64,000 nucleotides of DNA from positions 9,512,843 through 9,576,842 of the forward strand of contig NC_092044.1 of assembly GCF_003086295.3 (NCBI RefSeq), in the 5' to 3' direction. Shown in pieces: positions 21,901 through 32,116 of the stretch (positions are counted from its first letter, which is position 1; every line of letters begins with the position of its first letter). This DNA comes from Arachis hypogaea (lineage: Eukaryota > Streptophyta > Magnoliopsida > Fabales > Fabaceae). The translations under genes were made by a program, and so were the position numbers. The notes under the pieces were generated by a model. The model did not search any database. It had not been told where the DNA came from and was given only the letters and a program-made list of their open reading frames with translations.

Positions 21901-21990
21901 TCGACCTAGGCGATGTAGGCTATGTGGAGCTGAGGGACACAGCCGTAGCAGATGCCGTCAGTCAGCTGGTGCAAATGCCGACAGAGAGTG
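18940..21990 (+). pseudogene. MULE transposase (mudrA-like) pseudogene
   Basis: Exon 1 has its first ATG at 18949 and encodes a PB1-like N-terminal region, with an in-frame TAA at 19216-19218, then an acidic stretch. It ends at a GT donor after 19537. The next exon begins after the AG at 20084-20085, which keeps the frame; the intron is 548 bp. Exon 2 carries the MuDR-type DNA-binding region (YAKCTQYGSGCDWLIRVS), then the DDE transposase. The first catalytic Asp is in VQVDGTHLYGKYKG; the second is in LISDRHESI after a frameshift in a T9 run at about 20865-20873. The C/H helix is PPRAFHMFCIRHI, and the catalytic Glu is in NLVECINSVLKG. A probable short intron lies at 21078-21173. A SWIM zinc finger (CDC…PCQHVFACC, about 21620-21680) and a CCHC knuckle (21920-21962) follow. 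Several more stops break it. Related to Jittery/MuDR-type transposases. Confidence 0.85.
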
Positions 21991-22658
21991 TTAGTAGATT
22001 CACATTCTAAGATGATATTATATATGTGGCATTATATAGATATGGCATGAGTTGTCCATTTGAGTTAATAACGTATGATATATGTAACATTGTATAATAT
22101 GACATGAATTCTCATATTGATTTAACATGACATGGTCCATGTAGCGTTATAAACTATGACAATCCAGTATTATTCTCCATCTGTAGCATTATATAGTATG
22201 ACATCAATTAAGGCATAGTCCAGCTGGTTAATACATAAATAAGTTCATTAATACATAAATACTAACATACAAAGTAATGTTACCATAGTCCAGGTCATTA
22301 ATATATAATGTCCAACACATACAAAGTACTCTAAACATAGTCAACATCATTAATACATAAATAAGTTTATCACACCGCAACTACTTTCTCATTGTCCACT
22401 TTACATCCTTCACAAACTTCTTGCATTTTTTGCGGTCTTTTTGAACACAGATGGAGTGTAGCGATTAGCGCTACGACGTGGCGGATCAATTTTCAGATTG
22501 TAACCTTTGCCTTTGTCATTCAGAGTGTGTGCCTGACCTGTATACAATTTAATAAAAACAATTAAATATAGCACATTAGGTAATCAAACCGACATAGATA
22601 CCACATATCATTTAGTCAAACCACACAGAGATACCATTCATGAACACAAAATGAATAA
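21991..22658. other. Noncoding gap between convergent genes of the Mutator-like element
   Basis: It holds 'aatacataaa…' type repeats (22230-22360) and no gene. It is probably the two 3' untranslated regions. Confidence 0.5.
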
Positions 22659-24710
22659 CTAATCTAACATGTAAGGCAAAATACACAACATAATACCATC
22701 ATTACGGGATTTCTCATCCTCATTGAACTCCTTTATTTCATCCTCCTCATCATCGTCCTCGTCATCCGGGTCATCCACTAGATACGCATTGGTCTCTCGC
22801 TCGAGTGTGTTAGCAACTTCTTCAAGAGGTCCCATGGAAACACGGTTAGGATTTTGACTATTAAGAACTCCGCGTCCACCTTCACTTCTACTAGAGTCAA
22901 CAGATACGAACCCTCCAGAAGCAACGGATGAGGTATGGCACGGAAGCCTCGCATCTAACGAATACCTACCTGCCATGAACTCAGGCTGATTGCCATATTG
23001 TGATTGTCCTGCATCTGCAGCCATGAACCCAAGCAATTGGCTAAACAAACCTCCTTCTCCTGGTTCAAACTGTGACATACCCCAATATTGTTGATGTGTT
23101 GGAAATGATGGTGTGAACTGTGTCTGAGGTACATACTGGCTTGAGAACTGAGGTTGTTCTTGTGGAAGCAGATTTGGAGTGGCTTGTGGCGGCGATTGTG
23201 GCTCCTGTTCCTCATTGTCATCATCCGCATCCTGACTATCCTCATCCATATCCTCATTACCCTCATCCATATCCTGGTTACCCTCATCCATATCCTGATT
23301 ACCCTCATCATTGTCTTCACCCACAAGATTTGACAAGTTCAAGTGGTCTCCAAATTTTGACTGGTACCAGTACATGTAAGTTTCCAATGGATGCTGTGAA
23401 GGCATGGGAAGCTCAGAAAGAACGTAGTTATACCTATTTGTCCAATGCATCCCCAAATTGAATGACTCGGTGTCGTGGCCCAGTTAAGATTCTTAGGACC
23501 AGTCAGGAATTCTCCATGCGCCTTGTCCAGATTCCGCTCCTGATAAGGTACTCCCTGAACGAAACTAAACTGTCGCTTATACCTATCGGTAGCATGCCAC
23601 TCGATACATTCAAATGACACCAACGGAACTGTAGCGCTCCACACAACCGACTGCATGTAGATTTCAGCAGGTATTATGTTCGAATCCACGCGATCCACAG
23701 CATAAGCAACCCACATAAACTGGAAAAAATAAAGGAAACTCATGATTACAATCCACAATACCAATAACAATAAAAATGCTTCATAATTTTGTCCAGCACC
23801 CCAAATCCAAAACTAATACTTCTTTAATTAAAACACACATGGCCTTCCTAAAGTTCATCAAAGGCCTTCCTAAAGTGAGCTAGATTCAGATATCTATATC
23901 GTCGGTCACCACGCTCCCAGTTACGCCACCTAATATGATATGTTCAATTAGCTCAACTGAATCTTAAACTTCAAGATACGGGTACATTGTAACATAATAT
24001 TACCTGTTTGCTAGCGGAAAACTGCGGGGTTCCCTGGGAAGCAGCGATAGATATGGCAGTCGGATCCAAGCCCAACCGAGCAGGAGTATTAGTGGACCAT
24101 CTAATTCCTTACAGTTAAAACGAGATGCCCTGCATAACCCCCTGTAGAGGTGTGCTAGGCATGCCGATCCCCAATTATACTGTCAAATATTGGAAAAATC
24201 ACGAAGCAATAATAGATACTTCCAGTGCACACGTGCCCCAGATTTATCCCCAAACAAGATCGTCCCGATCAGCAACATAATATGGCACTTCACATACCTC
24301 TGTATGCTTATTTCATCAGTCAACTGAAAATTTTCTTTCAGATCCCGCAGCCAGGTCAGTTTTATGCAGCATCCTCTACAGTTCGACTTACGTGGTGCAA
24401 CTCCAAATTGATGCAAACACTCCGCCTTCAAGGCTTCGAAGCTACTCATTGTCATCCCTGTGACAGGAAGACCATCCGTCGGAAGATCAAGAATTAGAGC
24501 CATATCTTCAAGTGTCACGGCACATTCACCAATGGGAAGGTAAAACGTATGTGTATCTGGGTGCCACCGTTCGATTAGAGTATTGACCAGTGCCTTCTGA
24601 TATTGTACTACACCGATCTGAAATGCATAATAAAACCCAGTAACTTGTAAGTGCTCCTCCACCCTATCGTTGTACCGATCCGAAGGAATTGGATGGTCAC
24701 ATGTCAACAT
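22659..24710 (-). pseudogene. Plant mobile domain (PMD) protein gene, frameshifted
   Basis: The first exon starts at the ATG at 24708-24710 and encodes a PMD N-terminus. It includes RWHPDTHTFYLPIGECAVTL and ALILDLPTDGLPVTG, as in MAIN/MAIL-type proteins and 'PP7 long form homolog' annotations. A TGA interrupts it at about 24183, after LLLLRDFSN. The frame then continues through SACLAHLYRGLCRASRFNC and PREPRSFPLANR to a GT donor near 24000. A second piece with RNWERGDRRYRYLNLAHFRKAF lies at about 23935-23860. A third exon (from about 23717) holds FMWVAYAVDRV…IIPAEIY. A frameshift near 23450 leads to the last open stretch (to about 22700), which has an acidic tract from 21-bp DNA repeats at about 23222-23305 and a Gln/Pro-rich region. 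Biochemical role unknown; PMDs are known both in host genes and in Mutator-like elements. Its convergent placement next to a transposase supports the element-borne form. Confidence 0.78.
23222..23305. repeat. 21-bp minisatellite in the PMD gene
   Basis: There are three to four copies of CTCATCCATATCCTGATTACC. On the minus strand they encode a repeated seven-residue acidic unit (GNQDMDE). Confidence 0.8.
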
Positions 24711-26175
24711 TCTTAATTTCTACAAAAAAAAAATAACAAATTATTAGTCAACTCATTAACTATTACTAACTTACTACTAAAAGGCAAAAATTTTTTAACT
24801 ACAGCAACTTATTAACAAAATTGTACAACTAATTCAACAACACATATTACTTAAAACCACACAACTGTCATTAATTATTTGACTAAATCCGACTAAAACA
24901 AATAATTATAACTCCTAAAATGAATTATTAATCCTTAACATTTTTCAAAACTAACTATTAATAACATTAACTAATACATACATTCCTAATCAATTCTCAA
25001 AAAAATTAGTAAATTAGAGATGTTGTTTATTTATTTATTTGCGGTAGAAAAACGTTTTTCTAATATATAACATTATAAGTTGTAATATTAATTATCCATT
25101 AACTATTACTTAAGTAAAATTAAACACATATTTCTAAATTTTAAAAAAATACTAATAATCATTTTTATTATCTTCCTAAAATCATTTTCTAATAACAATA
25201 ATAATTAACTTCCTAACAATGATAATTATAATTAACAAAAATAAACTAACGTTCTTTTAGAAAGTAATACTAACCATTTAGTTTTTATTCCTAAATTCAA
25301 TTACTCACAGCCATAATAATATTTAATTTCCTAACAATTATAACCAAAAATTTTAAAAATATTTCAAAAAAAAACTTTGTATAAAAAAATTAATAATATT
25401 TTCGTTTAGATTTTATAACTTATGTTCTAAATATTACTAAGCCACCACTTTTTAACACTAATAATTATAATAAAAAATATTAAACAAATTTAAAAAAAAT
25501 ATTGCGTTTGTTTGTTTTACATAAATATAACATCATTGTATTTACATTTTCAGATTTAATGTCTAACAACAACAATAATAATTAACACCCTAACAATAAT
25601 AACTTTTATTAAAAAAAATAGTAAAAAAATTTCAAAAAAAATAAAAATGTTGAAGAATAGTCCTAACCATTCTATGTATATTTCTAAGTTTAGATCCTAA
25701 CAACAATAAGAACAACTAAATTTCTAATAATAATAATTATAATTATAAAAATTAAAAAAAATTTAAACAAACTTACATAATCAGAATGACTGAGATAGTG
25801 CATAATATGAAGTTTAGGACGATCAACATCTTTAATTTTATGTTTCTTTGACATTTTCTTTTTTTTTTCCACCATGCACACCCACTAGCAGCAGAGGAAT
25901 GAAGAAGAATAATAAAATTTTGAGGTTGAGAGTGAATGCTAAAAGTGATAACTCGGATGGTGAGAGTCCTTATTGCATCCTCCAAATTGGTATTCAGGAC
26001 ACCGTTTGGGGAGTGAGCTTTGCATGACGCGTGTTCAGCATGCAACAAAACGGACCGTCCGTGTTGCAATTAGGATGTCGCACAGTCCGATTTCCTCGAG
26101 CACCGGACACCACACCAATGTGCAGCCCCCTTCCTTCTCATAACCGGGTGCAACACCAGCCAGGCTTCCATATAC
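24711..26175. other. AT-rich flank of the Mutator-like element
   Basis: 24720-25860 is simple AT-rich DNA with many 'taataattataa' runs and no gene. 25960-26165 is GC-richer, with GGACCGTCCG and TCGCACAGTCCGATTTC motifs that mirror the left end (18690-18710). It is taken as the right terminal region. Confidence 0.5.
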
Positions 26176-26443
26176 AAATTAAAAAGTGTAATCTTGTGGT
26201 AAAAAATAAAAAAATTTAAAAATGTCTAGTCAACTAAGTCAAGTGTTTCTATAAAATTATTTAGTCCAATTTTAAAATTTTATTTATTTTCTATAAATAA
26301 AATTCATTTATTATTTATAAAATTTATTTAGTCCAATTTTAAAAAATATATTAATAAATGTAATCTTGCTCAAATTCCATAGCATTTTTAGTATAAAAAA
26401 ACTCAAATGATGACAATTAAAAATGAAATTTATCTTTTTTTAA

Positions 26444-26914
26444 GGGTAAAGTATATATTTTTGTTGACAATGAGTAATAGCTCAAATGGTATAGTTTTTC
26501 CATACTCAATTAAGAGGTTGCGGGTTCGAGTTTCTTATTTTTGGTTAAAAAAAATATATTTTTTGTCTCTAAAGTTTGACAAAAATTTTAAAAATACCCT
26601 TAAATTTTATTTTGTTTCAATTTTGTCCCAAAAGTTTTCGAATTTGCATCAAATATACTCCTACCGGCTAAATTTTCAAAAAAATTAAGACCAATCTAAT
26701 AATAATACATGAAAATTATGCTTGATTTGCTTGTGTTAAAGGTTGTTCTTGTGAAATTGTTGTTGAATTAGTCTTAAATTTTTTGAAAAATTAGCCATTA
26801 AGAATATATTTGATGCAAATCAAAAACTTCTATGACAAAATTGAAACAAAATAAAATTTAAGAGTATTTTTGAAACTTTTGTCAAATTTCAAAGACAAAA
26901 AATATACTTTACCT
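26444..26914. mobile_element. Palindromic MITE (copy 1), 9-bp target duplication, interrupted by a SINE
   Basis: The left end GGGTAAAGTATAT and right end ATATACTTTACCT are inverted copies. The inverted similarity extends about 90 bp inward ('ttttgtctctaaagtttgacaaa' type sequence). The flanks carry TTTTTTTAA at 26435-26443 and 26915-26923. About 380 bp remain once the 90-bp SINE insertion (26465-26554) is removed. Similar to 28725-29079. The 9-bp duplication suggests a Mutator-like origin. Confidence 0.8.
26465..26554 (+). mobile_element. tRNA-like SINE, about 90 bp, inserted in the MITE
   Basis: The head contains TAGCTCAAATGGTATAG, an A-box-like element, and GGGTTCGAGTTTC lies about 40 bp later as a B-box-like element. 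The tail ends in A8. It splits the MITE's terminal repeat and is flanked by TATATTTTTGT (26454-26464) and TATATTTTTTGT (26555-26566), an 11-12-bp target duplication. Related copies: 34319-34408 (-), 35207-35264 (+, partial) and a diverged one at 46170-46262 (-). Confidence 0.75.
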
Positions 26915-26923
26915 TTTTTTTAA

Positions 26924-28724
26924 CTTAATTCATTTATGAACATATAAGAAATTTTCGGTTTTTATACGATGTTTTTAGTCTTTACACCCATAAATATAAT
27001 TAGTATTCAAACTTCATTATAAAAAATCTTTTAAAAATGAGTATGATATATTGCTTATTAAAATGATATTATGATTATTACTTCCATATATAACCAGATA
27101 TGGCAAGGTGGTTCTATGGACAAATTAGAATGATATATTATCTATTCGAATTATTCGAGACTATTAATTCCTTATATGACTATACACGGAAATCAATTTT
27201 ATAAAAACTAATAGAATTATAAAATTTGTTTTCCAAATAGTTAGTTGCAATATAATGATATGAAATTGACTATAAACTAAAATGTATGAAATAAAAACAA
27301 AAATAAGACATCAAATATATTAGAATTTAAAATCTTGATATAAATTAACATTTTTCATGATATTCTTTTATATATAATTAAATAATTTAATGTGAGAAAT
27401 TAAGAGATTGATGGTCAGTTAATTATATAAATATTAATTTCTATTACATTATAAAAATAGTTATGTAAATAGATTGCTAGAACTTAAACTAAGTCTATCA
27501 ATTACCAATAACTAAGTTGCTAAAAGATTATAAAATTTTTAAGATGATAATTTATATTGAAGTGTCTAAGAAAAGGTCAGATTAAATTTATCAATATTAA
27601 TAAGAATAAAAAAATTATAGAAATTGTATCAAGTTTAACAAGTTAAAATTGGTAAAATTGCAAAAAGGATAATCAAAGTTTGTAGTTAGAATTTATCATA
27701 ATTATGTCATTATGTTGGCATGTTTATAAAGCAGTAAAATAAGTTACTAACTTGCTATGCTAGAATCTTGTGGAGATATTAGTTGGAGTTGTTAAAAATA
27801 ACTTAATGATTAAAAAATTAATATATTCAATTATATTAATAAATATTATAATAGTATCATTCAAGTGATATTTATGAGTAATATGAAACTATATTAAGAG
27901 TTTTTACTTTCTTTTTATTAAGCGAGTTAATCGAAAGTAAAATATATATGTACTATTATTATTGTTTTAACTTTTTTTTAGTTATTATTATGTTGTTGTT
28001 GGAAGAAAATTATATTGAGATTATATTAAATTATTGTTGAAATATTTATTTGAGTGAATGATCCATGATAAATTAATTATGAGCATGATACTTACATATA
28101 TGCTCTTTCCTATCTCGTTAGTATTGAATATTGACATGACATATCATTAACTTATTATAATATTATTTTAATCTTTTTTTATATATTGTAATAAAATGTA
28201 ATGGTGTCTTTTACCGTTTGTATATTTTACATGACAGGTTTTAGGGCATAAATAATTATGGACGGATCTGAAGATTTGATCATTTGAAAGAATAATTATA
28301 AATGACGAATACTTGAATTATTGTATCTTATTTCTGAATTCTTAGGAAAATAATAATAATCAATCGGGCAACAACTGTTAATTGGGGTCACAGATATTTG
28401 ATGAGGGCCCCGGAGACAATGGTTGACATTAGCACGACTAAGAAATGGTCAATTTTATTATTACTTTCCCAAAATTTTAAGTACCATTTTAATTTTAAAT
28501 TAAGTATTACAAATTTATAGCTAATTTTATTAGATGGACCCGATATGATACGGGATATATTAATACGCAAATTTTAAAATTTTATAAAACACGGAAACAT
28601 GCATATATATAAAATATAAAATATTTTTTAGATAAATCATAATGATATTTTGATATTTTATTGTTATTAAAACATAAATTAATTTTTAATTATTTTAATA
28701 TCTTATTTTAATTTAGATAAAGTA
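26924..28724. other. AT-rich intergenic DNA, nothing recognised
   Basis: No supported gene, RNA or terminal repeat. Short AT-rich near-repeats only. Confidence 0.5.
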
Positions 28725-29079
28725 TGCTTTTTGTCCTTGAAGTTTAGCAAAAGTTTTAAAAATATCCCTAAGTTTTATTTTATTTCAATTTTGTCCGAGA
28801 AGTTTTCGATTTGCATCAAATATACCCTCGACGGGTAAATTTTCAAAAAATTTAAGACCAATCTAACAATAATGCATGAAAATTATGCTTGATTTGTTTA
28901 TGTTGAGGGTTGTTCTTATAAAATGTTGTTGAATTGGTCTTAAATTTTTTGAAAAATTAGCTGTCGAGGGTATATTTGATACAAATAGAAAACTTCTAGG
29001 ACAAAATTGAAACAAAATAAAACTTAGGGTATTTTTGAAATTTTTGTCAAACTTTAGGGACAAAAAATATACTTTACCT
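28725..29079. mobile_element. Palindromic MITE (copy 2)
   Basis: It has the same layout as 26444-26914 without the SINE. The left end AGATAAAGTATGCTTTTTGT and right end ATATACTTTACCT invert onto each other. The central part shares 'aagaccaatctaa.aataatgcatgaaaatta' with copy 1. About 355 bp. No exact target duplication seen. Confidence 0.8.
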
Positions 29080-29524
29080 TTTTTATTATATAAAATATTT
29101 AAAATATTTTTTGTTTTAATAAATAATAATATATACTAATTTTAAATTTATTTTAAAAATACATTTTAAGAATAAAATTAGACACGCTGACACGTGATGG
29201 TATTTAGATGTAACTAAACGTGTCTGAAAAAAAAAATTTATTAAGACATAGTTAGACATAGCAAGTACGCGTGTCGAACGAATATCAACAAATATCGTAT
29301 CCAAAATATATCCGCATATCAGACACATGGACACAATAACTTAACAAAGTCTAAGTGCTTCACAGGATATTTTTTTTTTGGTAGTTATGCTTCATAGGAT
29401 ATTATACATTATTTGTTTGGTACATTCGTAGATATAAGGCATGGATGCGCCAAAAACAGTATACAACTATTACACAATAAATTGTTTCATAATGTATTGA
29501 GTAAATTGAATTGAAATTCTTCTA
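29080..29524. other. AT-rich intergenic DNA
   Basis: No gene or structured repeat recognised. Confidence 0.4.
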
Positions 29525-29930
29525 TAACTTAATATTAGTATGATCAATTTTTTATGTACATAGTATCCCATCAATAAAAATATATCAATATCATTTTAGT
29601 TTTCCATTAAAATCCTTTCTCCTTATTATTGAGGTAAAGATTAGCCCATTTAAGTGTGGTTAGATTTGCCTCTAAAAAGCTAAAAAACTAAACATACATT
29701 AAAATCAATTTCTTATGAATTCATATTATTTTAAAAATATTACACTATTTGTCCAATTAAATATCATTTATATTATTTTTAATATAGTGGATAATCAAAA
29801 TACTCATGTAATAATACATCTATAAAATCAACCTCAGAGTATACAACTGATAGCAAGATTCATCAACGATTTAATGGGTATTTTGGTAGGAGTGTACTGT
29901 AGAATATGAAGGGTATAAGTGTCCAATCAA
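29525..29930 (+). repeat. Dispersed direct repeat, copy A
   Basis: 29630-29930 is similar to 35954-36011 joined to 41585-41815, where the copia element is inserted. Example: 'ttcatcaacgatttaatgg' is at about 29860 and about 41760. Its left part (29525-29640, 'ataacttaatattag…cctttctccttatt') is also similar to 32012-32100, just upstream of the host gene. The gene at 30228-31488 therefore lies between copies. Confidence 0.65.
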
Positions 29931-30227
29931 GCATTTCACTATTTTGGAATGCTCAATTATATCTGTTCAGTACAATGTACTTATGTACATCAAAACCTTT
30001 AGTTCAAGATAAAGTTGGCAACTTCTGCAAAGTTGTGTTTAAATAAGAGTGAAAAATAGCATTGCTTGATACAAGAAATTTACTATACTTGAGGTGGTCA
30101 AAAAATTCTATGCGTAAACAAACTCACTGTGACTCGATACATGATAGGGATTAATGACGTGGTTTGATCTATGTAGTCGACCAGGCTTTGTTGTTGTTGA
30201 TGCTGCTGCTGCTTGACACAAGAAATT
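29931..30227 (-). other. 3' flank / probable 3' untranslated region of the 163-aa gene
   Basis: It includes a short CAG-type run (30188-30212) and no other feature. No certain poly(A) signal chosen. Confidence 0.4.
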
Positions 30228-31488
30228 TCAAGTTGATTTTTTGGGCACATCAGCGTCTTCTTGACTTTTGGAATCTTCTTTCTTCTCCATTACTTGTTGA
30301 ACACCTTCTTGGTAACCTACTATGAAGCTTTTAAGAGCGTCTCTGTATGCAGAAGCTCTGGTCATGTACACGCGCTGCAAGGCAGGTCTGAGAGTCTCCA
30401 TTCCACCTCTGGCAGCTACAGCTGAATGTTTTCCAATAAAAGATCCATGTGTTTTGTGAAAATCACCTCTCAAACTCATTGTTCAAATCAATGGCAGAAA
30501 GCTACCAAAAACAGCAGTTTCAAATTTGCACAAATAGCAAGAGCAGAGAGTTCTAATGCTGAATGAATAAGCAAGGGATGGCTCACTCAGCAGCATCATT
30601 GATTACTATAACTAATCTCTCTTGGTATATTATTAGGCTTCTAAGCTCTATGTAGTTTACCTTTCTGCATAACTCATTAATTTACAAGAAGAGATAATAT
30701 ATATATAGTATAAATAATTCACTCAAGCACACATTTACACCAGCTAGAAACTAGTGTGTAACTGTAATCTTAGTTTTGGAAAGCTATCAGATTCCAAACA
30801 AGATAATGATGTTAATATAAACTTGGGAAAGAAAGAGATGGTACCAAGATCCTCCAGTGTTGAAGGCTCTCTTCCTTTAGCAGGTTTCTTTTCGTCATTG
30901 GGTTCTTTGATCATTTCATCCTTCTTATAATGTGCTGGCCGAAGATCAGGGCCAATGTCGCGAACCCAGCTTGCGGCATAAAGTCTAGCAGCTCTCTTTA
31001 AAACCTGAAGATTGAATGTTACAGTACAACTAGTAAGTTACCAACGGCCAAGTTTCACCAGTTCAATTAACTCTAGTCTATAGTATGGTCCTCCAAAATT
31101 GCATCTTTGTCTACTCAAAACATTAATAAAATTAACTAAAAGGAAAAGTCACGAGCCCACTGCATGATTAAAAAACAATGTACCGAACTGAGATAAATGC
31201 AAAAGGTTTCCACAAGTGTACCACGGAATCCCGTGTTTCAGTGGTTTCAATCATAAAATATATATATTTGAAATCAATGGCTAAGACCATTGGAATACCT
31301 GATTCCATGATACACTTGAAAGTTTCTAACAGTAATATAAACAAAATTACCCAAATACGCTGGTCCCAGGTCAATTTGCGACGCTTCTTAATGTTAGGAG
31401 GGTCAGGCAAAGACGATGGGAAAGCAATCTCTTTGAGATCATAGCGTATGTAATCATAGATTTTCCTACAAACAACCCTCACTTTCAT
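30228..31488 (-). CDS. Conserved plant protein of unknown function, 163 aa, three coding exons
   Basis: Coding exons on the minus strand are 31488-31351 (138 nt), 31004-30845 (160 nt) and 30421-30228 (194 nt), total 492 nt. The frame is kept across both GT/AG introns and ends in a stop. The ATG is at 31486-31488. The N-terminus is basic and hydrophobic (MKVRVVCRKIYDYIRYDLKE), followed by FPSSLPDPPNIKKRRKL. The middle has KRAARLYAASWVRDIGPDLR, and the third exon is helical, with ARGGMETLRPALQRVYMTRA, ending in a Lys/Glu-rich tail. I see no signal peptide, membrane span or catalytic motif. The sequence looks like a conserved single-copy plant gene, but I do not recognise the family and give no function. 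An AG just upstream of the ATG (TTTGCAG, about 31500) suggests an intron in the 5' untranslated region, with the first exon near 31800-31960. Confidence 0.82.
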
Positions 31489-32011
31489 CTTGCATCTGCA
31501 AATCGAATAATGGAGTTCACACTACACATGAGAAGAAATTGAATAAAATTTTGACTGAAATTCTTATGTTTGAAATAAATTAGCATGTATGTAATTGAAT
31601 TCAATAACAATGTTTAGAATATCTGCGAAAATGAATTGAATCCATCATACAAGCTAAATAACCTGCAAATACAAACTGAAACAACAAGAACGTTACTATT
31701 ATTGCATAATTAAAATCCTAAATTTAGAATCTAATTAATAAAACAAGCAATTATGTTTATCTAAAATTTAAAAACCTAAATCAAGTAATTATTATTACAG
31801 AAAATTAAAAAAGATGACGGCACAGGAACCAGGGGCGAGCAAATGAATCTGGGCGAACAAGAAACCACGAGTCCACGAGCCAGCGCCGGAATGTGTGAGC
31901 AGAGCTGCCGCCGCTTCTGCTTGTGTGTGAACTGTGAAGTGTGTTTTGTGCGAGAATGAGGCACTCACACAGTGAGAGGAATAAAAACTACGTAGTTTTT
32001 CTGTTTTTGTC
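31489..32011 (-). promoter_or_regulatory. 5' untranslated region and promoter of the 163-aa gene
   Basis: A GC-richer stretch at 31800-31960 in AT-rich DNA is the likely first, noncoding exon. The sequence between it and 31500 ends in a splice-acceptor-like TTTGCAG on the minus strand. Promoter elements are not defined; a TACGTA core lies near 31990. Confidence 0.45.
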
Positions 32012-32116
32012 TTTATTTTTTATAACTTAATATTAGCGTGATCTTTTTTTTAATATATCAATTTTATTTTAGTTTAGATCCTTTCTCCTTATTGTGGCTC
32101 ATTTTTTGGATAAAAC
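32012..32116 (+). repeat. Dispersed direct repeat, copy B (partial)
   Basis: It is similar to 29525-29650 in the same orientation ('ataacttaatattag', 'cctttctccttatt') and is cut at its right by the hAT-like element. Confidence 0.5.

Larger units (their letters stand above)
18461..26175. mobile_element. Decayed Mutator-like element carrying transposase and plant-mobile-domain genes
   Basis: It is defined mainly by content: a MULE transposase pseudogene on the plus strand (18949-21990) and a convergent plant-mobile-domain gene on the minus strand (22659-24710). The ends are tentative. ATATGGAGGCCTTGTGCG (left, from about 18461) resembles ATATGGAAGCCTGGCTGG read inward from about 26175. Both end regions carry scattered copies of a TCCGATTTGCAC-like motif in inverted orientation. 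I could not find a clear 9-bp target duplication. Confidence 0.6.

Noticed and set aside
26465..26554. Functional tRNA gene
   Set aside because: A-box and B-box words are present, but no cloverleaf with acceptor pairing can be drawn. It has a poly-A tail and target duplication, so it is tRNA-like repeat DNA.
30228..30479. Separate 83-aa gene starting at 30479
   Set aside because: Its last 64 codons are the third exon of the 163-aa gene. The first part reads through the intron, and the splice model gives an exact in-frame join.
31168..31488. 106-aa single-exon gene
   Set aside because: Only the first 46 codons are coding; the rest runs into the intron after a GT donor at 31350.
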